Part shown: one piece after another, positions 39,726-51,400 of the stretch
How positions within the stretch are numbered: the stretch's first letter is position 1
Layout of the letters: the number at the start of each line of letters is the position of its first letter
From: Onchidella celtica
Taxonomy: Eukaryota > Mollusca > Gastropoda > Systellommatophora > Onchidiidae
Reading direction: 5' to 3'
Assembly: GCA_963931925.1 (NCBI GenBank)
Contig: OZ007574.1
Coordinates: 33,181,961-33,245,960 of the forward strand
DNA length: 64,000 bases
Program-made: the position numbers and the translations under genes
The notes under the pieces: model-generated
Seen by the model: only the letters and a program-made list of their open reading frames with translations
Database searches by the model: none
Told to the model about the DNA's origin: nothing

Positions 39726-42527
39726 AAAAAGATCAAATTATTTTGCCACGTGCTCGTTTCGGCAACAATTTTGTACGTCTAAGATTACTTTTCGGTCATT
39801 TTAAAATTGGAAATTGATCAAGAAAGAATAATTGGGTGCATGTTTTTTTTGGTTTGTTTTGTGTTTTATGCTTTTTTTTTTTTGGTTTTGTTTTGCATAC
39901 ACGCTCTTATCTTGTAACACTGCAATAACAATCAATACAGTAAGTAGGCTTCAGCGTGGAATGGTGTAATAATATCCAGTTTTCCACATTACCGAGGGTG
40001 CGGAAATTGAAAAAAAAAAAGAAAAAAGATATAGAATGTTTTCTCCATAACAAACATTATTTTTATGTTGTTGTTTCATTTGCAGGCGACTTTAATTCGA
40101 GTTCACATTACTATTTTCATGGTCCTAAAATCATGTGCATTCAAGTTAGAGTGACGGAAAGGGGACATTTTAAAATAAACAGAAGGAAACAAATTTGAAA
40201 CTGACAGCCTAAATAGACTTAGAAAAATTATTGCTCCAATTTATTATGGGCACATTAATTATGGGCCTGCATGCCATATGCTTAGGCAAGATAGCAGCAG
40301 AATCAAAGGAATATTAGTGTGAAATGTTAGGTGCTATCGAGGTGAAATAGCCTATGGGGATCCTCGGGAAATAACGATCTCAGACCAAACGTTTGTGGAC
40401 ATAACGCGTGAATAGCTTTTTTTCTGCAAATAATGAACACGATTACTCTGCATTATACCATACTGAATAAGGACTAGCAAAAGGTTATCCTTGCATACAA
40501 AGCCGAAAGTAAGTCATCTCGTGACTGGGCGTAACAAGCTGCCGGGCTTGATAGTTTCTTTGTGACAAGCTTCGATAGCTGGCCAGAGTCAGTTGTTGAT
40601 GAATGACGGCGTCCATACAACCTTCACTTCAGCGAACAGCATTGGCCTGTACGTGAAGCGACCTCGAAATGTCTACGCTGTATCCTAAGTTTAATTTAAT
40701 TTAAAATTAAAAATTGAATCAAACCCATTCGCATATCCATTACGCAATGGTCAAAAGAGACAAGTTATACATCCTTTTGGTTAAAGCATGTATAGTGTCG
40801 TGTTCTTCCAAGTGAGTTCTTTTGCTTCCTCGCGTCTTCTTGTTTTTCTTAGCTGCCTCTAGTAGTGACTACTCTTGGGAGGGCGAGGGAGATGTGCGGA
40901 TCTGGAAGTGTGAGAAGGACACCGTGTCTTGTAGGATGCGGTCATATTGGCCATAATGAAATGAAAACAGACCACGTACCATTCATTGCGAGCTCAGTCT
41001 GCTCAGACAATCACACGTAAATACGTCTTTCTATTCTTACTTTCTTTCCCTTTTCTCTCCTGTATTGCCCACAGTATGTACACCATTCACATCCACATAC
41101 CTGTATAGGCCTATCATTCTTGCCACTCTTATAAACCCCTGCACTCCTCAATAGTTTTTTAAAAAATGTCCTGTGTCTAGTCATACCATACCATATACTT
41201 TATATTGCAACATTAGTGATAGGCCAGAATCTCTACTAGTCTAGTACTACATGTATATACAGTGTTGTTCTTTCTTTCATTTCAAAGGTCGCTAAACAAG
41301 AAAAAACACACGCCCCAACAAAATTTAGAGTTGTTCCGAAATGGCCCTCTTGGCGGTGCTTCATTGTGAGTTTTCAGTCTCAGATTTGCTTCCGGGCCGC
41401 AGTTAACTTTTAAAACTTTTTGAAAAAATCTAATGGTTTACATTTCCATGCTTAGGGCTATGTTTATTATTGCTGATTTATCAAAACAGTATTCAGGGCC
41501 ACGTACAAAGACATTTCGAGCCCGCTAAGGGAATAATAACTGCAACTTCGGGTGAAAGAGCGTTTTACCACTTTTACACCTCCCTGGACATCATCCAAAG
41601 AAGAAACTACTGGGGTTCAGCAAGATGTATCCCTACGCCCCAAAGTTCTTAATCCCCGACCTTTGAAACCGAAGAATGAATAATAGGCTGTAATAGGCTG
41701 GCACATTAAGTGCAAATGCCAAAGGCAAAGATCCTTCAAAAACAAAGACCTCAGACCCATAGACTAGCACAGGAGTAGAATACAGAGAAAATTCGGAAGG
41801 TGGGGGGGGGCGGGGGGCTTTTAGAACATGCCGTGGTCGGCATGATTCACACATCTCTCTTGATAACACACAGAGGAAGTGACGTGGATAGCAACTGCTC
41901 ATTATCCTTTTATTCACAGGGATGCCTTTACTAGTCAGTGTCAATTGTTTAAGATGACACAATGGTTTCCAGATTGCGCGACAAATTATCACAATATTAA
42001 CCCTTGGCCCGCAAATCATTGTTAGCAAGATCACAGATCTTTCAAGCATGACTTCGCTGGAGGTTACTGATAATCGACATTCGTTCGCTAATACTGTAAT
42101 AGCTACGTAATGTACTGGTTATCCAAGGGGAGTCTGCTCTCAGGCACAGACCTCGCCTGCGTGACGTATGATTGTATCAAGTTAGCCTACTCAATCATCC
42201 GTCGTTAACTGATTACCTCCCACACCACGCTGCTGAGTACGACCCAGGAGGTCCTTACAGTGGGGGCCTTATTAGCTACTACGGTGGCCGGGGGGGGGGG
42301 GGCAGAGTTTGAACTAAATTAGATACCGATACTGTCTTTTGTGTTACAGTGCCTTGTCAATGCTAGCGTTTTGGCATTTGCACGCATTTCTCCCATTATG
42401 TCGAGTGAATTTAGGGGCCGCCCATAAAGTACGCATGCACCGTTTCTATCAGTTGTACCCCCCCCCCAGTAAACTTCATACGATTTGCTTCAACCCCCTC
42501 CCTTTTCTTGTTCGAACTTACGTTCTT
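39726..42527. other. Intergenic, no confident gene
   Basis: No splice-supported exon found. It contains T- and G-runs (for example near 39865 and 41803). Short ORFs do not resemble proteins I know. Confidence 0.4.
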
Positions 42528-42979
42528 CTAACGTTGAATGTCGATGAATAAGCTTTGGGTTTTGTGCTTTTGTTTGGTTTGTTTTTCAATGGCTTGTACC
42601 CTCTGGGGCGTCGCAGGAAGAACGAGTTTTCGGTCTGCAGACAGCTGGGAAGTCTGTCTTGGTGTAATCCCGTGGGTCGTCAGAGCTTCTTTGACGCCAC
42701 TGGTCCAAGTCTTGCTTGGTCTGCTTCTGGCCTTGTATCCGCAGAATCGCTTCTTGCACGAATTGCCCGCTGGGAGTTCGGCATTCGCAGAAGGTGTGCC
42801 AACCATCTTACCCCTTGCTGCTCTATGTGCTGGTGTCCTGTTGTTCCCATAATTTCTTTGATCTTTGTATTTCTGATCCTGTCGCGTCTGGTCTTGTTGG
42901 CTGTTCTTCGTAATAACCGTATTTCGCAGGTCTCGAGATCAACCCTAAAAAAAGGCCTTGGGTTGATGTTTGAGGACAT
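42528..42979 (-). pseudogene. C-terminal remnant of a LINE polyprotein
   Basis: Two overlapping minus-strand frames give one recognisable tail. The first has LLRRTANKTRRDRIRNTKIK and GVRWLAHLLRMPN; after a frameshift near 42720 the second has SRPSKTWTSGVKEALTTHGI. This is the 'TRRDRIRN ... GRPRKTW..GVKEAL' end of RTE/Jockey-like elements. No catalytic domain remains. It is a different family from the LINEs at 5.3 and 28.3 kb. Confidence 0.7.
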
Positions 42980-45180
42980 TAAATGGCACTTTGCTTGGAC
43001 TACATGTATTTGGCTGCTTTACTGGTGAAAAGATTTTTTCCGAAAAAGAAGGTAATTATATCTAAACGTTTTTAAATTTGTCACCATAATTGAGAAGGAT
43101 TCGTATACTTGCCAGACCCCCCCCCCCCCCTGTCTCTCAAGTATACCTTTCCTACGCTGGAGATAGCCCCCCCCCTCCCCGGAGCATAAGTGTTTTATGG
43201 ATGGCCCCTTGGAATATTTGAAGAACAGGTGTTGGTAAATCATGTCAGTGGTAACTCAAATGTAACGCAAAATAAAGAAAGTTATCTTCATGACTAGATG
43301 TTATGTCCGGGACGAGAACACAATAGGTGGCGCTAATTATAGAACTTAGCTAGCAGGTTTAGCGCAAAGTGTCACAAATGTCTGATGGCGTCATAAGCAA
43401 GAGTCCATGACAAAAAGACTTTCCGATTCAAGGTTGACAAAATTGAAGGGACAAAAATCTGAACTCCAAGATTATATCCAGGGAATACATGCCTACAATG
43501 TGACGATTCATTCCCTCACTATCTCGTCAAACGACTACTTAAGCAGAAACCAAATGAACTGGAAACAAACTATTTTTGCAAGTCCTTGCTAGGAATTAAA
43601 AGATAAATTCCTTAGCAGTCGAGTTGAAACAGATTTATGAGCTTTTTAAGTTCTCTTTTGCTCGGAAAACTGCGCAAAGTAGGATATTACTTGACAAGGA
43701 AACTGTATACCGTCACTAGTTTTATATGCCTTTGCCTCGCAATACACATCTGTGCCCACGCTTTTGTAGCTCTCATCAAAATTTCCGATATGTAAAATAG
43801 TCCGTAATTTTTCTTTTTTTTGGGGGGGGGGGGGGGATCTCTGTTAGGTCATTCCAAAGATGTTATTAATTTCATAAATGAGTCCAACACAAAAGTGAAG
43901 GAGGGGGCAAAGGAAGAAATCCTTACGCCCTTACGTAACCCAATCAAAGTATTTTAGCTGTAAATCTCTGTCTTATCATTTTAATGAAAAAGGGAACTGT
44001 TACACTGGCCAGAACTGATTGAAGCATCAGATAATCGTACCAAAATGACTTAAGGAAGACGGTTACCACATTTAAATAGCGATAATTTCCTGTCCACAAC
44101 AGACGATTTTCTTCCTCCTAAGCCAGCGGAATTTCAATAGCCTACATTGGCAAGCGCAAGCTGCGTGATCCCTAACTAACCCAGATGAACTAAATACAAG
44201 CAAATTAACTTTACACCCCCCTCCCCCACTAAATGCACTGTATCTAATATACGTAAGCTTAAATCAATACCGTGAATGGTGCGTGATGAAAATAATGGTA
44301 TTGCAAGTGGTTGATATTATAATTATGCATGCCCTGACGGAATACAAGGAGCTGAAGACAAACAAGCAAACAAACTAAGGAACAAGTAAAGGTTAATCGG
44401 ATCCAGATCCAAAGTATTCATATAATTATTATGGAACTTCAAGGGTGATTATTTTAGTTTTCCCCCCTGGATATCATCTATCATTGTAATCACGACAACT
44501 GATGGGATCCTCGAAAGCACACGTTTATTTTATTTGGTTTCTCAAGAATTTAAGTTTCATATGTTGAACGCCAAATCTCATGTGGACTTTAAAAGTGTCA
44601 TCGAGACGACCAAAAGCGTTGTGTTAATCATTTAAAGTGGTTGAATCATTAGAACATTCTAATTTCACTTGTTCCTGCAATTTCATTTTTCTCTCAGTCG
44701 TTGGAGTAGAGGGGGAAGGCAAAGATAAACGTAATTATACACATGAATCAAGTACGCAGTAGCAGGAGAGGTAGTGTTATTCTCAAAGGCGACCAGAAAG
44801 TCCCAGAAAGAATCATTATTCAGAATTTCGGAAAAAGACCAGTACATGACATTGCAATACGTAACTTCCCCGAGGCAGACTTCGTTTACTCCGCACAACG
44901 ACTATCACATCAAAGACGGACGGTATCTTTGCGGTTTCCAGATAATTATATTCCATAAATCAATTTGTGAAAACAAAATCAACGGATGGAGGCCGATATT
45001 ATTCGATACCAGTGGTAGAAATGTCTATAAATGCGTTATTATTATAACCCATGGATGAAAGCTAAAACTGACCACATTGCACGCTCTCTTCTTTTTCACG
45101 CTTTTGTGGGACTGTGGGCGGAGTTAGGTTAGGCGCAAGAATTCAAAATAAAGTTACTGGCCGACATAGATAAAAAAAAA
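42980..45180. other. Intergenic, no confident gene
   Basis: It contains long C and G runs (43117-43130, 43167-43174, 43824-43837). Nothing coding is supportable. Confidence 0.4.
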
Positions 45181-45346
45181 TAACCCAGTGTACCAGGCCA
45201 GATTATAGCCCCGCCAGACTATACCAGGGGTTAAAAGAGCCTAGGCTATTTTATACCCCCAGGTATATTCTGGGCTAAACCAGTTATACCGGGGTATACT
45301 TTAGGCTAGGCCAGACTATACCACACTGGTCCAAATTATACCCCCT
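45181..45346 (+). repeat. Left inverted repeat of the outer element
   Basis: It pairs with 57265-57450 over blocks such as CCAGACTATACC, TATTCTGGGCTA and TCCAAATTATACCCC. It contains several short TATACCCC/GGGGTATA palindromes. Confidence 0.65.
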
Positions 45347-45690
45347 AGTTATTATTATTATTATTTTTTATAAAGAAGTAAAGACCACAGTTTATTTCAA
45401 TCAAAGTTTAGATCGTTTTTCATTAATGTCATCAGGCGTCATATTAATACATGCATACACACATTCTTGACTCACGTAAATCATAAAACAAATCACAGGA
45501 AAAAAAAAAAAGCATGCATTACTGTGTATGGATGTACTATGGGTTGAATATTGATTCAGACTAATTTGCTTCAACTTTAATCCTTATTTTACTCGTGTTC
45601 GTTGATGTGGGTTTTTTTTTTTTTTTTGTGATAGTTGGTTGCCCATGAGTAAAACTTCCATTACATTATTCGTTTGCACTGACATATATA

Positions 45691-45847
45691 GTGGGCTGAC
45701 TTAGGCAACATTGCCTGCACTTCTGATTAGAAAGGTGCCTTTTGGCACACAGGTAGCCTGTACCAATCTAAGAAATTTAAGGGTAGGACACAAGTTGTGG
45801 CTGCATAATTTGGCCCTCATTTGCATAAATTAAAAATGGCCGCTACG
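45691..45847 (+). repeat. Left TIR of the GCDTT transposon
   Basis: It is an inverted match to 56566-56732, with the inner 75 bp strongly conserved and the outer part interrupted by small indels. Preceded by TATATA. Confidence 0.8.
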
Positions 45848-46080
45848 GAGTAGTACCACCAATTATAAAAAAGCATAACGTCTAGTTAAAATATGGCATA
45901 AATGCAAAAAGGGTGTCTAAATATAGATTTAAAAGGGCGCTGAATTCATTAGAAGGTATAAAATTTGCATATAAGGTCTGCTTTACCCAAAATTATTATT
46001 ATTTTTTTTGTGTGCACTTTATGCTATGCGGAAATTATCTTTGTTACATATTCACGCGTCTGATGATACACTGTAGTATG

Positions 46081-47070
46081 TGCGGTTACAAACCACCTAA
46101 ATCCAGGACAGACACCTGTCATGGTTATGGACCAGCCTCTTTTCACTCTGGCTAAAAAGATCCAATGGACAAACTCCAACACTCTTGGTGAGGACAAATT
46201 TGTTGTGATGCTTGGTGCCATGCATAATGAGAAGATGTTATATGACTGGCTTGAAGGTAGTGGGTGGACATCTCTTCTGACAAACAGTGGATTAGTATCC
46301 AGTGGTGTCGCTGACTCTCTTCTCAAAGTGTCTCATCTTACTAGGACACATTATATGCATCAAATCACAGCGCTCACCCTTTATTAACCCTTGCAGCAAG
46401 CTTGTCTGGAGTACTTGAGAACAAGCATACTGGATCAACCTCTGTCACTTGAACTCTGGATACAGCAACAACGGGTCAAAGAGCTTCATCCATGTATTGG
46501 CACCAAACGATGGAACTGGAGCTGACAGTGCTTCAGTTTGTGAAAGCCAACCGTACAGCCAATTTTCACTTGTACCTTGAACGTCTTCAACACCTTACGC
46601 CATGGATTTTCGCTCTAGACGATATACATTATGCACACAATCTGCCCATTCACTTCCGAGACATGTGTGCATTGAAGGAAATGCATCCACAGATCTACAA
46701 AGAGTTTGTGGAGGGGAGATTTGTTGGGCAGAAGACAGAACGATCTTTCTCCTGCCTCGCTCTTGACCAAATGCATGAGCAGCTCATTTGCACAGTAAAA
46801 GGTGATGGTGGTGTTATTGGACTCACTGAAGACCCTTAAGCTCTCAGAAGGTTTATGATTGCAGGACCCGAGCTTGCACGAATAACAGAAGAATTTGAGC
46901 AGACTCCACCGTCCTTAAAAAACAAACATCATGAGCAGTACAAAAAATTCCAAGAAACTTTCAAAGAAGACTCAAACTCGTTGATCAATGCATTTTCTGA
47001 ATTAGACGATCCATTTTTAGAAGATACCGGTGATCTGGTCTCACTAGAAAGATCTCAAGTCATGGGCCAC
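46081..47070 (+). pseudogene. GCDTT transposase-like gene, 5' half (broken)
   Basis: Recognisable blocks in order are HLNPGQTPVMVMDQPLFTLA and DKFVVMLGAMHNEKMLYDWL; EGSGWTSLL and SLLKVSHLTRTHY; after a frameshift near 46390, TMELELTVLQFVKANRTANF, HLTPWIFALDDIHYA and FVEGRFVGQKTERSFSCLAL; and after a stop at 46837-46839, FMIAGPELARITEEFEQTPP. I know this series from a large family of uncharacterised invertebrate and fish proteins. It ends at the retrotransposon's target site, GCCAC. Confidence 0.75.
47066..47070 (+). repeat. Target-site duplication GCCAC, left
   Basis: GCCAC directly precedes the LTR start and recurs at 54192-54196. Confidence 0.85.
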
Positions 47071-47558
47071 TGTGATGTTTCCACTTTCTCTCACTAACTT
47101 TCTTCTGACACCAGCCGTGATGGGCACGGCACAAACACACTAAATAATCGACTATCTCTCTTCTATAAGTTATAACAAACGATATCTGTATTGCTTACAT
47201 ATATACAATAATTATTAATTCATTCAATAATAATAGGAACATAGGTCATACAATTTCATGTGAATTTCGATGGAATGAAGTTGATGCAAATCAGTACATG
47301 CTAATTAAATGGCTTCGTAATATTCAATCTCTAGCACATTTTATAAAACACATGGGAACATTCAGCATAAGGAAACCTCTCCTTTAGGGGTGTATGGCGC
47401 TATCTGGGCACTGGTTCTTCCTCTCTACCCTGGCTTGACTGCGCAGTTAGATCAACAGGTATCGGCAGGTACCAATAGGTCGGGAAGCCAAGAAGCCACG
47501 ATGTCGTTAATCAAAGTACAAGAAGTTGAGAAGCCAAGAAGGTGTTGTTCTTCCTCCT

Positions 47559-47937
47559 CTGTAGAAAAACAATCGCAACTTCCTAATCTACTGCTGGAAG
47601 GCATGACTTCCGTACTTACTCCGTGACGGATATTCGTCATTAATACTTTTAACCGCTGACACTGTTATAAGTCAGGCTGCAGCTCCCATACTCCATAGGC
47701 TCCCATATAGGCAATAGAATAAACGATCAATACAGTTTTAATGATATTTACACGTTCCCCACGAAGAATAACGCTCTCTCTAACAGACCCCATCCTATAA
47801 GGTTTCGTAACATATATGTAACGGCGTTTCCGTGACTCTCTCAGAGGCAGTAGTTATACCAAAGTAAACCCACTAGATTTAGGTTCTACAATCATGAACA
47901 TTAAGTAAAATACACATACATCGTACAATTAACTTAC
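47559..47937 (-). other. Intron-like 379-bp segment in one LTR only
   Basis: Read on the minus strand the segment starts GTAAGTTAATTG and ends TTGTTTTTCTACAG, a near-ideal donor and a pyrimidine-rich acceptor. Its flanks GCTGTTGCTGAGTG and AGGAGGAAGAAC are joined exactly, with no gain or loss, in the other LTR (53675-53690 region). It lies about 190 bp downstream of the TATA box, so it would sit in the transcript leader. I see no inverted termini or long ORF in it. Confidence 0.8.
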
Positions 47938-48126
47938 CACTCAGCAACAGCTCAAATGCCGACAAGATACCAAAGATACCACGCTCTGACAAAGGATGTT
48001 TGCGGGTTCCCTGACCTTCCCCACTCACAAGACTAGTACAAAGTTACAGTTGCAGTTGTGGTCTCCTCTTCGGCACGAAGCTGGTGAGTGCTCTCAGCGG
48101 TCTGAAGTTGGAAGGAGCGTTCGGGG

Positions 48127-48133
48127 ATTTATA
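48127..48133 (-). promoter_or_regulatory. TATA box in the 3' LTR
   Basis: GGGTATAAATCCCC on the minus strand; the same sequence is conserved in the other LTR. Transcription would start near 48100. Confidence 0.55.
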
Positions 48134-48423
48134 CCCAGTCAGGTAGCGTCCCAAGACGCCCACCGAGTGTGCATTAGTTATCCTAATAGCCACCCCCGTC
48201 GGCTCCACGTCAAATACTATTGAAACAGCTCTACCCCCCCAAGCAATTCCCAGGTGATCTGATCGACAAGTACGGCGGTCAAGTAAACACCACCCTTTTC
48301 GGGTGTCAAAGCGCCTCAGTCGCATCGGCTACTTTCCCCCTCTGGCCTACAATAACTCTGTCTCCCCGCCGTTAGCTATCTTCCCACGCTAGCTATACCT
48401 TGCCTGTCTGTCGCCCTGTTACA

Positions 48424-48440
48424 ATCGCCCCCACTTAAGT
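48424..48440 (-). other. Polypurine tract
   Basis: AAGTGGGGGCGAT on the minus strand lies immediately before the 3' LTR. It primes plus-strand synthesis in this element class. Confidence 0.75.
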
Positions 48441-48474
48441 CGATTTTCCCTGGCAAAATCGGCTAATAAAATTC

Positions 48475-51400
48475 TTAATCTACTGGTAATCTAGATAGAG
48501 TGTCGGCCCATAGAGCGTCTCGCCCCCTGATGTTGCTGACTCGAAAGTTATATGGTTGCAGCGCCAGGTTCCATCTAGTTACCCTCGAGTTCTTCTGGTC
48601 TTTAGTTCGCATCCAAGTTAGAGGTCGGTGGTCCGTCTCTAACACGAAGTTTCTCCCATACAGATACGCCTGCAACTTACTAACGGCGAAAACTATGGCC
48701 AGGCATTCCTTTTCAATTGTTGAGTAGTTCTTCTCCGCAGGTTTCAACTTTCTGCTAACATATACAACTGGATACTTCGTACCCTCGTCTTCTTGAAGTA
48801 GGCAGCCACTCACTCCAAGGTTAGATGCGTCTGTCTGGAGAATCAGTTCCTTGTTCCAGTCTGGCATCCGTAGTATCGGCTCGGAACTCAAACAAATTTT
48901 TAGGGCATTGAACGCGTTCTCCTGCGCGTGTCCCCACGCGAACTTTGTGCCCTGGGACTTCTTTGTGAGGTCTGACAACGGCGCCGAGATTGCACTGTAA
49001 TTTGGTACAAACTTCCGATAGTACCCCGTTAGCCCCAGGAAACTCCTCACTTGTGTCTTGGTCGTCGGTCGGTCACAGTCGACAATGGCTCGCACCTTAC
49101 TCTCCTGCGGTCTTACAGTCCCCTGTCCCAGCTTATGGCCTAAGTACTCGACTTCTGTCATCCCTATTAGCGTCTTGGTAGGTCTAGCTTTTAAATTTGC
49201 CCGTCTCAGTCGCTCGAAGACATTCCGACAACGTTCCAAGTGGTCAGGCCAATTTGCACTGTGTATAAGACAGTCGTCTACAAATGCATCTACCCCTTCG
49301 CCAGCATCTTTTAATACTTTCCTCATGAGCCTGTTAAATGTGGCGGGGGATCCCTTCAACCCGAACGGCATGACCCTGTACTGGTATAGCCCAAACGGTG
49401 TGGCGAACGCCGTCAGGTGTTTATCTTCCTCGGCCATCGGAACTTGATAAAAGCCCTTTGTCAAGTCCAGCTTGGTGAAATATTTTGCCTCCGCTAGATT
49501 GGAAATAATGGCTTCTACCTCAGGCATCGGTTCGGCGTCATCGGCAGTCACAACATTTAGCCGCCTGTAGTCGTTGCAGAAACGATGTTGACCATCGGGC
49601 TTCTTAACTAATACAATTGGACTATTGTACGGGGACTCGGACGGTTCGATGATTCTGGCCGCAAGCATCTTGCCTACCTCAGCATTGACAGCTTCTCTAG
49701 TTGAGTACGGTAGTTGGTAGGGTCTTACCTTCACAGGTTTTTGATCTAGCAATGGGATTTTGTGCTTGATCAGGTCAGTGAGCCCCGGTACATCGGTAAA
49801 TATATCTTTGTATTCTTCCATGAGCTCTTGCATCTGTTCTCTCTGATCCTGATCTAGCGTGTCCCCTAACTGTACATCCCTGTAGGTTTCGGTCTGTTCT
49901 AGCTTAGGCATGACTGTCTCCAGAGGCATCGAAGTCGCTTCCTCTCCTTCATCGGTCTCGTCAATTATAGCTGCAGCTATTGCCTCTGTGTTTTCCTGTT
50001 CGTCTTCCCTCTCAATATACTTCTTCAGCATATTCGCGTGATACAGTCGACTCTTCCCCTTGACGTTCACCATGTAGTTCACTGACCCTCTCTGCTCTTC
50101 TACTTTGTAAGGCCCTTTCCAAGTCATCTGTAGTTTCGATCCGTCACTTGGGAGAAGTATGAGGACGGAATCGCCCACTTGGAATTTCCTCTGTTTGGCC
50201 CCCCTATCGTAGTATTTCTTCTGCCTGTGTTTTTCGACGCTGCTGTTCTCGGCTACGACTTTCATGGCATCCTCCAATCGTTCCCTCATATCTACCACGT
50301 ATTCGTACGATGACCTCGTTTCTGACTCCGCTTCCCCAGTCCACAGATTCTTCAGTATTGCAAGTGGTCCTCTCACAGGGTGACCGAACACTAGTTCAAA
50401 CGGCGAAAAACCTGTACTGGCCTGTGGGGTTTCGCGATACGCGAACAGCAGTGGACACAACATTCTGTCCCAGTCCTTGGGTCTGTCATGAGCTACTCGG
50501 CGAAGCATATTCTTCAGCACTCCGTTAAATCTTTCACACAGACCATTGGCCATCGCGTGGTAGGGCGAGCAGAATATCTGTTTCGTTTTGAGAAGTGCAC
50601 TGACCTCTCTCATCAGCTCACCGGTAAACTGTGATCCCCTATCTGAAACTATTTCCTTTGGTATGCCTAACCGAGAAAATATTTCCATTAACGCTTCACT
50701 GACCTGCTCAGCTGATATCCCCCTTAAGGCTACGGCATCCGGGAAACGCGTGGCATAATCTCCTAGCGTCAAAATATAACGCGATCTCCCATGTTCCGTA
50801 CGCGGAAGTGGACCAACCAAATCTATGGCGACGCGCGAAAAGGGCGTGTCGATCAGGGGTGTCGGCACTAGGGGTACCTTTGTCACCCTACCTTTATTGG
50901 ATGTCCTTTGACACGCGTCACACGATCGACAGAAACGACCTACGTCCGCACCTATCCCAGGCCAAAAGAACGACTGCATTATTCTGTCCTGTGTGCGCGA
51001 AATTCCTAAGTGTCCCCCGAACACTCCTTCGTGAGCTATCTTCGTCAGCTCACTTCGGTACTGCTTAGGTACCAACAACTGCTCCACATCAGCACGTCCA
51101 GCCCCGGCCTTCTTTACCCGATAGTAAATTCCCTTACTCTCCTTTATGTGAGTACCTACCTCAGCCGATTGCTCCAACGTGGCTCTCTCCCTTAAAACTC
51201 TCAAAGTTTCGTCCTCTCTCTGGGCCCGGGCTATCTCACCTGGTGTGAGTTCCCCTATCTTGGCCCCTACCCTTACCTCCTCCGTTGAGTTGCCCTTGGC
51301 CTCCTCATTATCTGTGGTCTGACTCACTTTCGCACTCGCATTCTCACACTCATGCTCTTCCTTGTCAATCTCCACCTTGCGAGATCGCGTGAGTACCACA

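Larger units (their letters stand above)
47071..48423 (-). repeat. 3' LTR, intron-containing form (1,353 bp)
   Basis: It has the same termini as the 5' LTR, nearly identical outside two indels. The extra 379 bp at 47559-47937 has spliceosomal intron borders. Confidence 0.92.

Noticed and set aside
42538-43028. Plus-strand ORFs of 92-157 codons
   Set aside because: They are antisense shadows of a LINE C-terminal remnant on the minus strand.
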